Below, piece by piece: positions 34,501-47,594 of a DNA stretch of 64,000 nt (positions within the stretch are counted from its first letter, which is position 1; every line of letters begins with the position of its first letter). Source of the DNA: Myxocyprinus asiaticus (taxonomy: Eukaryota; Chordata; Actinopteri; Cypriniformes; Catostomidae); NCBI RefSeq assembly GCF_019703515.2, contig NC_059382.1:14363001-14427000 (forward strand), given 5' to 3'. The notes beneath the pieces are model-generated. The model was not told the DNA's origin. It saw nothing but the letters and a program-made list of their open reading frames with translations, and searched no databases. The translations under genes and the position numbers were made by a program.

Positions 34501-36931
34501 CTTTGCTTTCAGGTATTCAAATATTGTCTACAGAGATTACTATAAAGAGCTTAATGAAGTGTTTTTTTTAATCAAGGATAGGAAGGATTTTTTTTTACTC
34601 ATGAAGTATTTCCTTTGTAGCATTGCTTTCAGAAGATGTCAAGTTTCTTGAGGAACATTTTATAATAATAATAGTAGTCAACAACATCAGACTGAAATGT
34701 GAAATTTAGGATTGTGGTAAGGTTGATTACTACTTTTTGATTACCACCAATTGTTTTTTGTTTTGTTTTGTTTTTAGTCTGACTAAGTCTGTCAAGATCC
34801 AAATAAAGAGAAAATGATCTAAGAGGAAGTAGTTTTCATTTATAAAGTATTTAATTAAATGACTGGATTTTACAAAAAATAGGCATTACAGTATATTTAT
34901 TTTTTAAACTAATTTTTATAGATTTTTTTCTAAAAAAATGCACTATATTGTGATATATATCGTTATCGTGATATAAAATTAGTGATATTGTGATATAAGA
35001 TTTTGGTCATATCACCCACCCCTAGCCTCACCTCCTGTTTCACATCGACTTGTTATTTCAACTCGTCAAATTGTTATTAGTCTTAAATTGCCCGTCTCAA
35101 TGCGTTGCAGTCATCTGATTTGAAATTACTGTACATTTTTTTTAAACTATAAAATTCACAAGGTAAAACATCATGTGTAGTTGTGGTGCTTTCAATATAG
35201 CAAAGGGGGAATATAATTTACAGATCACTCCTTTTTGTTTTTATTAGCATTTTTCATATTGTCCCAACTTTTTCAGAATTGGGGTTGTACAAGACACCAT
35301 CCTCCAACACTGTAGGAAATCAACAACTGGCTGATGACCTGAATGTGTTTTATTGTAGATTTGAAAAGCCCAGTCTCACACCCCACACCCACTATGACCT
35401 TCACTTCATACAAACATCAACACCTCCTGCAACCACCCTCCTCCCACCTCCTGCTCCTCAACCTCCACTTAAGATCTGCGAAGAGGATGTGTGCCGGGTC
35501 TTCCGGAAACAAAAGACAAGGAAAGCACAGGGCCAAATTGTGTTTCACCCAGTTGTCTTAAATCCTGTGCTGACCAGCTGGCCCCCATCTTCACACAGAT
35601 CTTTAACAGATCACTGGAGCAGTGTGAAGTTCCCTGCTGCTTCAAACACTCCACCATCATCCCTGTCCCAAAGAAACCCAAAATCACAAGACTTAATGAC
35701 TACAGACCCATTGCACTGACGTCTGTGGTCATGAAGTCATTTGAGAGACTGGTGTTGGCCCACCTGAAGGACATCACTGGACCCTTCCTGGATCCCCTTA
35801 AATTTGCAAACAGGTCTGTGGATGATGCAGTCAACATGGGATTGCATCATATCCTGCAACATCTGGACAGACCAGGGACATATGCAAGGATCCTTTTTAC
35901 GGACTTTAGTTCGGCTCTCAACACCATCATACCAGCAATTCTCCGGACTAAATTAGACCAACTCTCTGTTCCCACCTCTATCTGTCAGTGGATCAGAAGC
36001 TTTCTGACAGATAGGCAGCAGTTAGTGAGACTGGGGAAATTCACTTCTAGCACTTGTACGATCAGCACTGGTGCCCCCCAGGGATGTGTGCTTTCCACAC
36101 TACACTTCTCCCTGTACACAAATGATTGCACTGCCAAGGACCCCTCTGTCAAGCTCCTGAAGTTTGCAGATGACACTACTGTCATCGGTCTCATCCAGGA
36201 TGACAATGAGTCTGCATACAGAAGGGAGGTTGAACAGCTGGCTATCTGGTGCAGTCAAAACAACCTGGAGCTGAACACGCTCAAAACAGTGGAGATGATA
36301 GTGGACTTTAGGAGGAACACCCCAACATTGACACCGCTCACCATTCTGAACAGCACTGTGGCAGCAGTTGAGTCATTCAAGTTCCTGGGCTCTACCATCT
36401 CACAGGACCTGAAATGGGAGACCAATATTGACTCCATTGTGAAAAAGGCCCAGCAGAGGTTGCACTTCATTAGCCAGTTGAGGAAGTTCAACCTGCCACA
36501 GGTGCTGCTGATACAGTTCTACTCAGCAGTGATTGAGTCTGTCCTCTGCACTTCAGTAACTGTCTGCTTTGGTTCAGCTATGAAATCGGACATCAGAAGA
36601 CTAAAAAGGACAGTTCGGACTGCTGAAGAGATTATTGGTTGTTATTATTACACTTCCAGAGTGAGGAAAAGGGCTGTAAAAATCACTGTGGACCCCACTC
36701 ACCCAGCCCACTACCTTTTTGAACTGATGCCTTCTGGCCGGTGCTACAGAGCACTGAGCACCAGAACCTTCAGGCACAAGAACAGTTTTTTTTCCCCTCA
36801 AGCTATCCATCTCATGAACATTTAAAATTGCCCCATGGAGCATAATTATGTGCAATACACAGCTTAGTCTTTTTATATTTACCCAACATATCCTGCCTCT
36901 TCTGCCATTATGTATCTGTATAACAGATTTG

Positions 36932-36985
<54 letters not shown>

Positions 36986-39900
36986 TTATTGTGCATTTCT
37001 ACATATACTTATATTTTCCTTATATTTACTTAGGCCTACTGCTGCTAGCACACAATGTATTTTTTCAGACCACTGCCGGACCGGTTGGAAGAGGCTTCGG
37101 TTTGCTCTTGAAGTTATTTTATTATTTAAGCAAAACAAAACTCTATAATTATTATCTCTCAAAATGGTCAGTTTATCTTTTAATGGCTGGTGTGCCACTG
37201 TAGATCAGGTTAAAAAAACAAACATTTTAATTCCTTTTGGGATGAGTTGTGTTGTTTCCTGTCAGTTTCTTGCTAATACTACTGGGTAAAGTTTATAAGT
37301 TTATCAGCCTAACGTTGTACATTTAAAAGGAATAGTTCACTCAAACATGAAAATTATCTCATCATTTACTCACCCTCATGCCATCCAATATGTGTATGAC
37401 TTTCTTCTGCAGAAGACAAACAAAGATTTTTAGAAGAATGTGACAGCTCTGTAGTTCCATACAATGCAAGTAAATGGTGACCAAAACTTTGAAGCTCCAG
37501 AAAACAAATAAAGGCAGGATGAAAGTAATCCATATGGCTCCAGTGGTTTAATCCATTTTTTTTTCTGATGCTATCTAAACTGTTTTAGGTGAGAACAGAG
37601 CAAAATATTACTCCTTTTTTCCTTGTATCTTGCCATTGCAGTCTCTAGGCACGATCATGATTTCAAGCTTGATTACACTTCCTAGTGCATGACTTATGCG
37701 CAGAGCGCTAGATGGCACTAGGAAGTGTAATCAAGCTTGAAATCATGATCGCCAAAAGACTGCTGATTTATAGTGGGGAAAAAAAGAGTTATATTTTAAT
37801 ATAACTCACCCAGAATCAATTTGATCATTTCAGAAGACATGGATTTAACCACTGGAGTTGTATGGATTACTTTTATGGTGCTATGGTAAGTTTTGTTTAC
37901 CATTCACTTGCACTGTATGGACCTAGAGAGCTGAGCTATTGTTCTAAAAATCTTCATTTGTGTTCTGCAGAAGAAAGAAATTCATGCAGATCTGGGATGA
38001 CATGAGTATGAGTAAATGAGGAGAGAATCTTCATTTATGGGTAAACTATTCCTTGAAGGGTACAATTGCAAGTTCAGTGGTGGATTTGCTAGACCATTGC
38101 AATCTACTTGAATGTTCCCCAGGTCTGACAAGGTCTCTTGACAAGTCTCTTCTCTTACCGCCCCCCCCCCCCCCCCCAATCTGCATTCTGCAGGAGGTGG
38201 GCAGTGCTGAAGATTACCGGCATTCTCAGCCCAGGAGGTACGTCCTCAAGCCTTTCTCTAACAGTTCATCCATTAGCATAAAATCCCAATTTTTTTTTTA
38301 TTAATTGTACCACGTATTTCATCTTTGTTTTTGAATTGAGTTTTTCCTAATAAAGATACATTTCAAAAATTGCCTTCACTGAATTGAGGATTCAATACAT
38401 CCTATGATATGCAGTATCTCCACCTGGGGGAGTATTCTTAACAGTCTATGACTTGTTTTTAATGGTTTAAGGTTCAGACTCTAAGTTTGATATTCAGACC
38501 CTCACTGTGTTTGAGAGTTTATATTAGTGTTTGTTTCAAGCTCAAAATGGGTAACTCCATAGATTAACCTGTCTTTTATGGACAGATATAGTGAAGAAAT
38601 CAAACAAAAGTTAGAGTGAAAGTCTTTGTCAACATATGATTTTATCAGTTGACCTCACAATTAATATCTTTGACTAAGATGTGAACCAAAATTACTTAGT
38701 ATTAGTTTGGAGTTAGTCTAGTTAAACCAGGAAGATGGTGAGGGAAGTTGTTTTTTTTTTTTTTTTTTAAGAATTTAACCTGTGACTATGTTGTGTACGT
38801 GACTGCTGTATGCTGTCCAGTACAGTACAGAATTTGCATTTGCATGGCAGAGCGATATATGTGTATTTAGAGGACACACATTAGGCTTGTTTGTTTTGTC
38901 TATGTCTGCCTCTTATTTTGACAATGCTTATTAACCGATTCCTTGTAACTACTGTCATTGTGGTTTGTCCTAAAGCGCACATTACAAGAGAGCCTGCAGG
39001 GCATTAACTGTAAAAAAAAAAAAAAAAAAAAACCTGTTCATCTTATTCCCTCAAATACCAGCCCAAGGCTTCTTTCAGAGTTGCAAGAATATAACGCGTG
39101 CTTATGAAGTTCAGCAGCACATGGTTGATAGGATCTGGAAAGAGTTCAGACTGTGGTCTAATTTGAATCAAAAGAATCCTGGGTGAGCAATCGCTATTTA
39201 ACCTCAGTTATGCAACGGCATTTGGCTTCTTGCCGCAGAGTTAGAATTGTCTGGGAGGGTCTTAAATGACATCAGGCTTTGTTTTTGCAGTATCCAAGAC
39301 AAAGAGTTAAAACCTTCAGGTCAAGCTTACAAGGCACCTCAAAACTTGGCACTTTAAATTGCGTTAAACATATGGCCTCAATTACATGGCATGTTAGGTA
39401 ATTCTATGGCGAGTATGAAGTCATTTCCTTGCGATCCTCTCCTATCTGACTGTTGCGTGTGTGTTTTCATTTGACTATTCCCAAAGACCCGACCCCCCCC
39501 CCCACCCCATGCAACAACATGACCCTTGATTATGTAACACTTGGCCTAAATAAATGTGTATCTGGCAGGGTACGACCACTTAATAACATATGATTTCAAA
39601 GGCTGCAAAGGGGATCTGCAGTACTCTCAGAAACACAGTAGTCTGCAAATGCTGTCATAGTACACTATTTGATAGAGTAGATTTGCTGTCACGTGATGTC
39701 TTGGAGGCATTTTAAAATGGACTGCAAGCATTGTGCTTTTTGTTTTTGTGATTAAAATTTTTTGTATTGATTCATATATTAAACAAAGAACAGTAAAACA
39801 TATACAAACAGAATCAATACTTAACCTCCACTATTACCCCATGGGTTGTGTGTCCATCTTCCTATTGACATCGCCAGCAGGTGGGTGTGTCTTTAAGACC

Positions 39901-41364
39901 AAGCCTATATAATCTAGAGGGGGTCTAATGGAATCAATGTAAAATCTTGAATTGCATAAGGCGCACCCTTGCATCTCTAGATGTAGACTTGACATTTTTT
40001 TAAATCTTAACCCACACTCCCTCCTCCAATGCCGAGTTTAAATCTTTCTCCCATAATCTTTTGATAAAATTTAAAGCTCCATCCCCCAGACTCTGAATTA
40101 GCAGGGAGTAATACACTGTTGCCTCATGACCTTTTCCAAAAGCAGTAATCACCACTCCCAGAGTGTCTGCCACTTTAGGGGGGGTGTGTGCTACTCCCAA
40201 AAATGTTACAGAGCAGGTGGCACAGCTGTAAATACCTAAAAAAAACTGAGATCTGGGAATCATAAAATGTTTAACCAAATTTTCAAAGGATCTGAACACT
40301 CCACTCTCATATAGGTCACAGAGTGTAGTAACCCCCCTCAAAATCCACTCTAACCAGCAGAAAGGGGACTTAGTAATACATAATTTTGGGTTCAGCCATA
40401 TGCTCAAGGTAACATTTAAATAAATGTCTGGTCACTTTTGTCCATACCGAGTGCAAATGTGAGATAATGGGGTGTAACTTAACTTCTCTGGTTAGTTTGA
40501 TAGAAAGGCGTTGCAGTGGCAAAATAGGGGCAAGAACTTCCTGTTCAATACAAAACCAGGGAGGGGCTCCCTCAGGTGGAAGCGACCAATGAGCCAAATG
40601 TCTGAGACCAAATGCATAATAATAAAACAAAATCTTGGGTAGTCCTAGCCCACCTTTGTAAATCAGCCTATGCAGTTTACTGAAATATAATCTGGAATGT
40701 TTACCATTCCAAATGAAGGACTTCGCTATACTAACAAATTGCTTGAAATAAGACAGGGGGACATCTCAGGGCTCCAGACTGCAACTAAAATGGTCGCAAA
40801 TGCGACCAAAAATCATTTATTGCGACTATAATTTAAAATCTAGTCACCACTGGCAACAGTCGGGTTGTGTCAGATATCATCTTGTGAGTTACTGAATATA
40901 TCTTTAGAGCGCGCACCACCAGTGTGTCTCGCACCGACTTTCACCCATTCTGTTTCTAATGAGCTCGCTGAGCCGCACGCAACAACAATAAACCCAGCGC
41001 AAGAGAGTCATGACCAAGTGATTCTTTTGAACCGGATCTTTTTCATGATTCACCAGAAAAGAACTGAGGGTTTGAACTCAGGAGCTCAGGTTAGCAGTTT
41101 GAATCAGATTCACTTTCTCAGCGAATCAGCCGTCAGTGAGCTCAAAACTGGGAGTGCAGACATTTCAAAATAAGAGTCCCATATGTATTTTGTGCTTCTT
41201 TACAATTAAAAGTCCCATATTGTGTACCACTTTTTGATTGGGATTGGAGTAGCACAATAAACTGTATCTGGGATTTTTTTCAATTTGCACTCTTGTAGTC
41301 TCTGTGTCTGGGCCATCTGGTAACACTAAAAGACTAAGGCAATATTGTAAAACAATTAATATAC

Positions 41365-41448
<84 letters not shown>

Positions 41449-44400
41449 AGAGAGAGAGAGAGAGAGCAAGCTTTTGACACTTGGGACAATTAAGGGACTT
41501 GTTCACAACTATTACACAAGGTGAAAACATTCACTGATGCTCAAGAAGACAACAAACTACTATATACATACTATATGTAATTATCTGTAATGTAGATTGT
41601 GAAGAGCAGTATTAAATAAAAAAAAAAATCTTATCTCTTATATTTGTATAAATTATGAAAGTGTTGTGAACATTTATGAGACAAGAGGAAATAAAAACTT
41701 ACCTTCTCAACTATATATTGTATACTGTTTATTAAACCTCAGATTAATGGTTTATAGTCTTTCTTCTGCTTTCTATCTTGTTTCTGAACAGCAATCCAAA
41801 TCAAGCAATTCTGTGATTTGGTGACTAAAAACAGCCATTTGGCTCCTTAATGTTTCAGTTTAGGAGCCAATTGCTCCTTAGTCATTTTTTTTAGTCTGGA
41901 GCCCTGCATCCATAGGGAGAGACTGTAGCAGGTAGTTGAATTTTGGAATACAATTCATTTTATTATCATTAACCTTCCCAATCATAGATAAATGTAATGA
42001 AGCCCACCTCACTTAAAGGGTCAAAATTAGCTCTAACTAAATCACACACATTTGCTGGGAATAAAATACCCAAATATTTAATGCCCTGTTTGGGCCAATG
42101 AAAGGCGCCCAGCTGAAAAGCCGTTACCGGGCAGTACGCTGTCAGAGCCAAAGCTTCAGATTTAGACCAATTAACTCTGTATCCTGAGAATTTAGAAAAG
42201 GAATGAATAATTCTGTGGAGGCAAGGCATAGATCTAGTAGGGTCGGAGACAAATTATAAAATATAATCTGCATAAAGCAAAAGCTTATGTGCCCTACCTC
42301 CTGTGACCACCCCTGGAAAATCATCTTCCTTTCTTATCTTGGCTGCTAATGGTTCCAGGGCAAGACAGAACAATAATGGGGAAAGAGGGCAACCCTGCCG
42401 GGTGCTCCTATCCAGAATAAAATAATCTGAAATTAATCCATTTGTTTGTACCGCCGCTACCATGTGTCTATAAAGTAACTTAATCCATCCAATAAAAGTA
42501 TTCCCGAACCCATACATTTCCAAAATCGTAAAAAGATTATCCCATTCTACCATATCAAACGCCTTTTCGGTGTCAAGTGAGATGGCAGTGACCGGAGTCT
42601 GATCATTCGCCACTGACCACATGATATTGATGAAACGCTTAATGTTATCAGAAGAGCTGCGGCCCCAAATAAACCCCACCTGATCTATATGTATAAGAGA
42701 TGTCATAAATTAATCGGTTAGCCAAAATTTTTGACAATATTTTTACATCTAGCTGGATCAGGGAAATTGGATGGTAACTCTTACACTTGCTTGGATCTTT
42801 GTCCTTTTTAAGAATCCAACTGATCCGGGCTTGTGTCATGGTTGGCGGAAGCTTTCCATTCTTTAATGATTCCGTATAAACTTCTAGCAAAAGTGGAGCC
42901 AGTTCTGTAGCATAAGATATAACAAATTCAGCAGCAAAGCCATCTGGCCCCAGAGCCTTGCCTATGGGCAAGGCCTTAATTACCTTGCCAAGCTCCTCCA
43001 ATGTTATCTCAAAATCAAGAAAAATGTTTTGCTCAGTCATCAGTTTAGGGAGTTCTAAAGGTTCCACAAAGTTTCTAATATCTTCATCAGTAGAGGAAGA
43101 CGTGGAACTATAGAGATCAAGATAGAATTCTTTAAAAGCATTATTAATATCAATGGCCGAGGTAACAATTTCACCACCAGCAGATTTCACTGAGGGAATG
43201 GTAGAAAAAGACTCCTCTGCTTTATATACCTAGCCAGAGGTTTTGCTACTTTGTCCCCCGACTCAAAGTATGACGGTCTTGCCCTGAATAGCCAAAACTC
43301 CACCTTCCGTGACAAAATAGTGTTATATCTGTATTTCAATCGGGTCAATTCTCTGAGGCCATCAGACAACATTTGGTGCTTCAGCTCTGCCTCAGCACTT
43401 TTAATATTCCCTTCCAACTCCACGAGTTCTCGTGCTTTGGATTTTTTGATGAATGAGACATACTGTATTATCTGACCCCTAAGAACTGCCTTAAGTACCT
43501 CCCAAGTCACGGCCACAGAGGATACTGAGGACCAGTTGGTCTCCATATAAACACTGATTTCGGTCTTTATCATTTGTTGAAATTCAAGTTTTTGTAAAAG
43601 GGATACATTAAAGCGCCAACTATATCATTTCTTTTTCTCCATATGTGGCAACATCTCTAAACAAACCAGGGTGTGATCTGAGACTAACATGTTTCCAATT
43701 GAGCAATCAACAACAGATGAAATGACGGACTTAAACTTAGACTATGATCAAGGACTGAGTCCATCAAAAGATTAAAGTTTCCTCCCAATTAATTTCTGCT
43801 AAAACAATAATGACTCTTCCTAATTTATCTTTAATCTGTTTGAGACATTTGAATTTTAGGTGCTTACTCATCAATGTAATGACTCCCCTGCTCTTACTCA
43901 TATTAACCCCACGCACGACAGCGCCAACTGGTGTCCATCCCTCCAAACTCAAACAGTCCATGTACGCCTACGAGAGCCCCCGCGACAACTTTGCTTCTAT
44001 ACAAATTTTGTGAGAGAATTACACAACAGAAAATAATCTATAAAACAAACTCCAGCCAATAGGCGGAATAAACACAAAGAACGTGTAGATTCATCCACAT
44101 AACTGTCCCAAAGGTGTGTTCCTCCACAAAAAAAGCTCCAGCCGCTAGCGGAACCAGCACAAAAAAAAAAAGCTATTCAGTTTCCTCGGGCAGTCAAACA
44201 AATGTTCAGTGAGCCGGCCCATTTGGCTGTTACATGTGTGCAACAAATGACCTAATCACTCCAATTTCTTGCAAGAAATTTTCCACAAAACAAACTCCAG
44301 CCAACAGGAGGCATAAGCACAAAGAACGTGCAGATTCATCCACAAACTGTCCCGAAGGAGTGTTATTCCACAAAACAAACTCCAGCCGCTAGGCGGAACC

Positions 44401-47400
44401 AGTACAAAAAGAAACAAAAAAGGTGCTCCGTTTCCTCAGATGGTCAAGTGAATGTTCAGTGAGTCAGGCTCACTTGGCTGCATCAAGAGTATCACACAAT
44501 GACTTACTCATTCCATTGACTTTATGAAGGACATTGCTTGCTGTGGGCATGTAAATATTTTGCAGCCATCCTTCATATCTATTCTCAATTTGGCCGGGAA
44601 CATCAGTGCAAAAGCAGCCTTCCGTTGATGTAAGAGTTTCTTGTATTCCTTGAATTGATCATGTTTCTCTCGTCGCATTCACAAAGTCTGGGAACAAGAA
44701 AATGCTGTGGTTCTTCCAAGAAAGCCTTCTTTTACTCCTTGCCTCGCGTAACACAAGATCTTTATCAGATCTCAGAAATTTGGCCAGAATTGATCGGGGT
44801 CTGTCTCCCTCTGTGGATCTCCGAGCCGGAACTCTGTGAGTTCGCTCAATTTCCAGCTTATGGCCTGTTATGTCGAGCAGATTCGGGAAGAGCCCATCTA
44901 TGAATTTCACCATATGTTGGCCTTCTTTGTCCTCAGGAATTCCAACAGTTCGGATGTTGTTTCGCCGGTTACGATTCTCCAAGTCTTCCAACTTTTCCCA
45001 GACACGCTCCAAGTCTGCCTTGGTCACTAGCGGGTGATGACTCCAGATAATCAATCCGTTTCTCGACATCCCCCACTCTTGTAACCATCTCAGTGAATTT
45101 CGTCTCCATGGCAGTGATCGATCGACATATTACGGCAAGATCCTCCAAGTCAGCAATGACCTTCGTCAGCATTGCCAAAAAGTTCATCAATTGATGACGA
45201 ATTCCCTTCACCGTCAAATTGACTCCCGGGCTTTCAGCCTGCTGCTCAGGGGCTTCAGTTTGAGCACGTAAGTGTCTTTTAATGTCTCCAGAGCCTGAGG
45301 ATTTTGAATTCTTTGACATATTGTCTTCCTAGAACAGTAAAGAATCAGAGTAAATCGAATCTCACTGGTTTATGACACAAAAAGTATTAAAACTAGCAAA
45401 GTGCGCAGAGCTCGCCATTCGCACGTCCGAACCTTTCATGGCGCCATGCGACTCCCAAGCATTGTGCTTTTAAAACCCAATTTGTTCAGAAAAAGTAGTT
45501 AATGCATAAAAACCATGTTACAACAATTTTAATTCAGCAGGCTTAAGAATTACAACAAAAACTGCAGCTGCTAAAAATATTTGAGAATCTGTCTGTTAAA
45601 GATAGTGGTATGGACTAGCACTACTGTTATCATCATCAACATTTGCATTTATTGTGAGTTTATTGGACTATTAAGTCATAGCAGGCCTGCAGTGCATTCA
45701 TTTTGTTTTTATGGACTGTTTTATTATAACCTTTATTTAACCAGGATACCTCTCTGAGATTAAAAATCTCTTTTACAGGAGTGTCCTGGCTAAGATGGGC
45801 AGCAAGTAAATCAAAAATACACAACTTAAGTAAAATAAAAAAATACAAACAGGGAACAGGCATTTAAAACACTAAAAATCACTGATTCATCTTCCAGTTG
45901 CTGAATGATAGATTTAAAATGTTCCATAGACACCAAGTTTTGTAATTTCAGTTTCGCTTGGAGAGAATTCCAGTCAGACAGTGCTGCATACTTAAAAACC
46001 TTTTTACCTAGTTCAATTCGAACATGGGGAACAGAAAGAGTATAACAATTCTGAGAGCGAAGAGGATATTTCCCAACGCTGTTCCATTGAATCAAACAGT
46101 AGAGATACGAAGGCAAAAACCCCAAAATAGCCTTGTAAATAGTTGAATACCAATGCATTTCTCTTCTAGTGGACAAAGAAGGCCAAGCTACTCTATTATA
46201 CAAAGTGCAAAGATGTGTTGAGGGTTTGCAATTCGATATGAATCTTAAAGCAACGTGATACACAGCATCCAGCATGATTGGTCTTAGCTTGCCTGCAATA
46301 CATTTGCTTTGTGCACTGGCCTCATTCCAACAGCTCAAATTAGTGTTGGAGCTATAGAGAAAGGAGTGGTTTAGATGGAAAGCAGGAAATACATGCACCA
46401 GGAAACAGAATGAGAAAAATAGATCCAGTTTTAAATAAACTACTTCAGTCTGTATGCACTGAATTTATTTAATACACAAGTTTCACAATTTGAGTTGAAT
46501 TACTGAAATAAATGAACTTTTCCACGACATTCTAATTTATTGAGATGCACCTGTATACATATGTAAAAGTGTACATTTTATTTGTATTCCGTTTACAACC
46601 ATTTTAATCACATTTAAGCCTTTTAAAAATGTGGGGTGACAAATAAATTTTACAAAGTACAAATGTCTTTTCCTTGTTGTGAAATTGTATAAATGTTGTA
46701 TAAATATTGTATTATTGTGTCACGGTTTGAAATGTCACTTTTTAACACAAATCATTTACATGTTTCTACCTAAAAAATAAAGCAGAATTACAAGTATAAC
46801 AATTAAACTCTTGTATCATGTAAAAGTGCAGGGTTGTCATAGCTGTCTGAAAGTGATCTGCCAGGTCCAATGTGTCTGAAAAATGAACATTTCCAGTGAC
46901 AGAAAAAACACCTCACTAGCATTTTCACGTTGTAAAGGGATGGTGAAGACTCACACTATCAACACTTGGTGGAAAAATACGCTCTGTGCTCCCTCACGTA
47001 ATCCATTTTTATAGACTCTTCTCAGTAGCTTCAATACAAACAGGAAGTTAAGTGCCAAACACAGAGTGCTGAAAAGGGGCGGGCTGAATAAGGTCAAGAA
47101 ATATCAAGCAGTTATGCATGAGCTTTAAGATCAGAATGTTTATAGAATCATGAGAAACATAAATTAGCCTCATTCAAGTGTGTCCAAACTGGATGTATGT
47201 ATGTGTGTATGGATGGATGGAAGGAAAAGGTTTCACTGTTATTTGTATGTTTTTGTGTGTACTCCATTTTTGTTGATTCAGCATTTATTTTTATTTTGTG
47301 TGTTTTTCTTTTGGGGACAAAAATGCTAGCAAATATACAGTGGGATTCACCCCCAGGTGTTAGCTTCATTAACATAATCACTGGCCTGGCAGAGGGAGAC

Positions 47401-47560
47401 AGAGAACACATTAGCCCCTCTCAGCGGGAGGTGTTAATCACTTGACTGTCTGAACTCCCAGCTGAGTTAATGCCTTGAAACACTGAAAATACACATCCGG
47501 CTTCCTTGAAATAATCACTGGCTGTGGGTGGGGTGGGAACACGCCACCAAGGCAGTGACC

Positions 47561-47594
<34 letters not shown>

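Larger units (their letters stand above)
30626..35024. mobile_element. hAT-type element nested in the Tc1/mariner element
   Basis: Ends TAGGGGTGGGCGATAT and ATATCACCCACCCCTA are complementary with one mismatch. Flanked by GCCTCATC (30618-30625) and GCCTCACC (35025-35032), 7 of 8 identical. The left interior (about 30800-31115) has degraded residues such as [19 protein letters not shown] that recall a BED-finger/hAT N-terminus; no catalytic domain is seen. An LTR element sits at 31303-34484. The same end sequence occurs at 51755. Confidence 0.88.
29492..35287. mobile_element. Tc1/mariner-superfamily element with about 200-bp inverted repeats
   Basis: Ends CAACCCCAATTCCGTAAAAG and CTTTTTCAGAATTGGGGTTG are complementary, and similarity continues inward for roughly 200 bp on each side (29492-29700 against 35075-35287). 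TA flanks both ends (29490-29491, 35288-35289), the Tc1/mariner signature. Inside, on the minus strand, is a decayed transposase. The element is itself interrupted by a hAT insertion (30626-35024); without it the length is about 1.4 kb, normal for the superfamily. Confidence 0.88.
28870..37030 (+). mobile_element. L2/jockey-type LINE split by a nested insertion
   Basis: Two parts of one non-LTR retrotransposon lie on either side of a 5.8-kb insertion (29492-35287). The 5' part has endonuclease N-terminal residues ([18 protein letters not shown]) and, after an internal deletion near 29310, the spacer before the reverse transcriptase. The 3' part carries the reverse transcriptase. Removing the insertion and one TA copy restores an uninterrupted frame through DITNY and KTPSS. 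An (AT)n run at about 36937-36981 lies in the 3' tail. The ends and target duplication of the LINE itself are uncertain. Confidence 0.85.
39741..45455 (-). mobile_element. L1-type LINE, minus strand, with 16-bp target duplication
   Basis: CAAGCATTGTGCTTTT occurs at 39725-39740 and 45456-45471, bounding the element: a typical target-primed insertion, 5' end on the right. ORF1 and ORF2 lie in the L1 order. The insert is 5.7 kb, of which 1.1 kb is a later hAT element (40767-41906). The endonuclease is internally deleted and both ORFs are broken, so the copy is dead. It lies antisense in the ssh2 intron. Confidence 0.9.
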
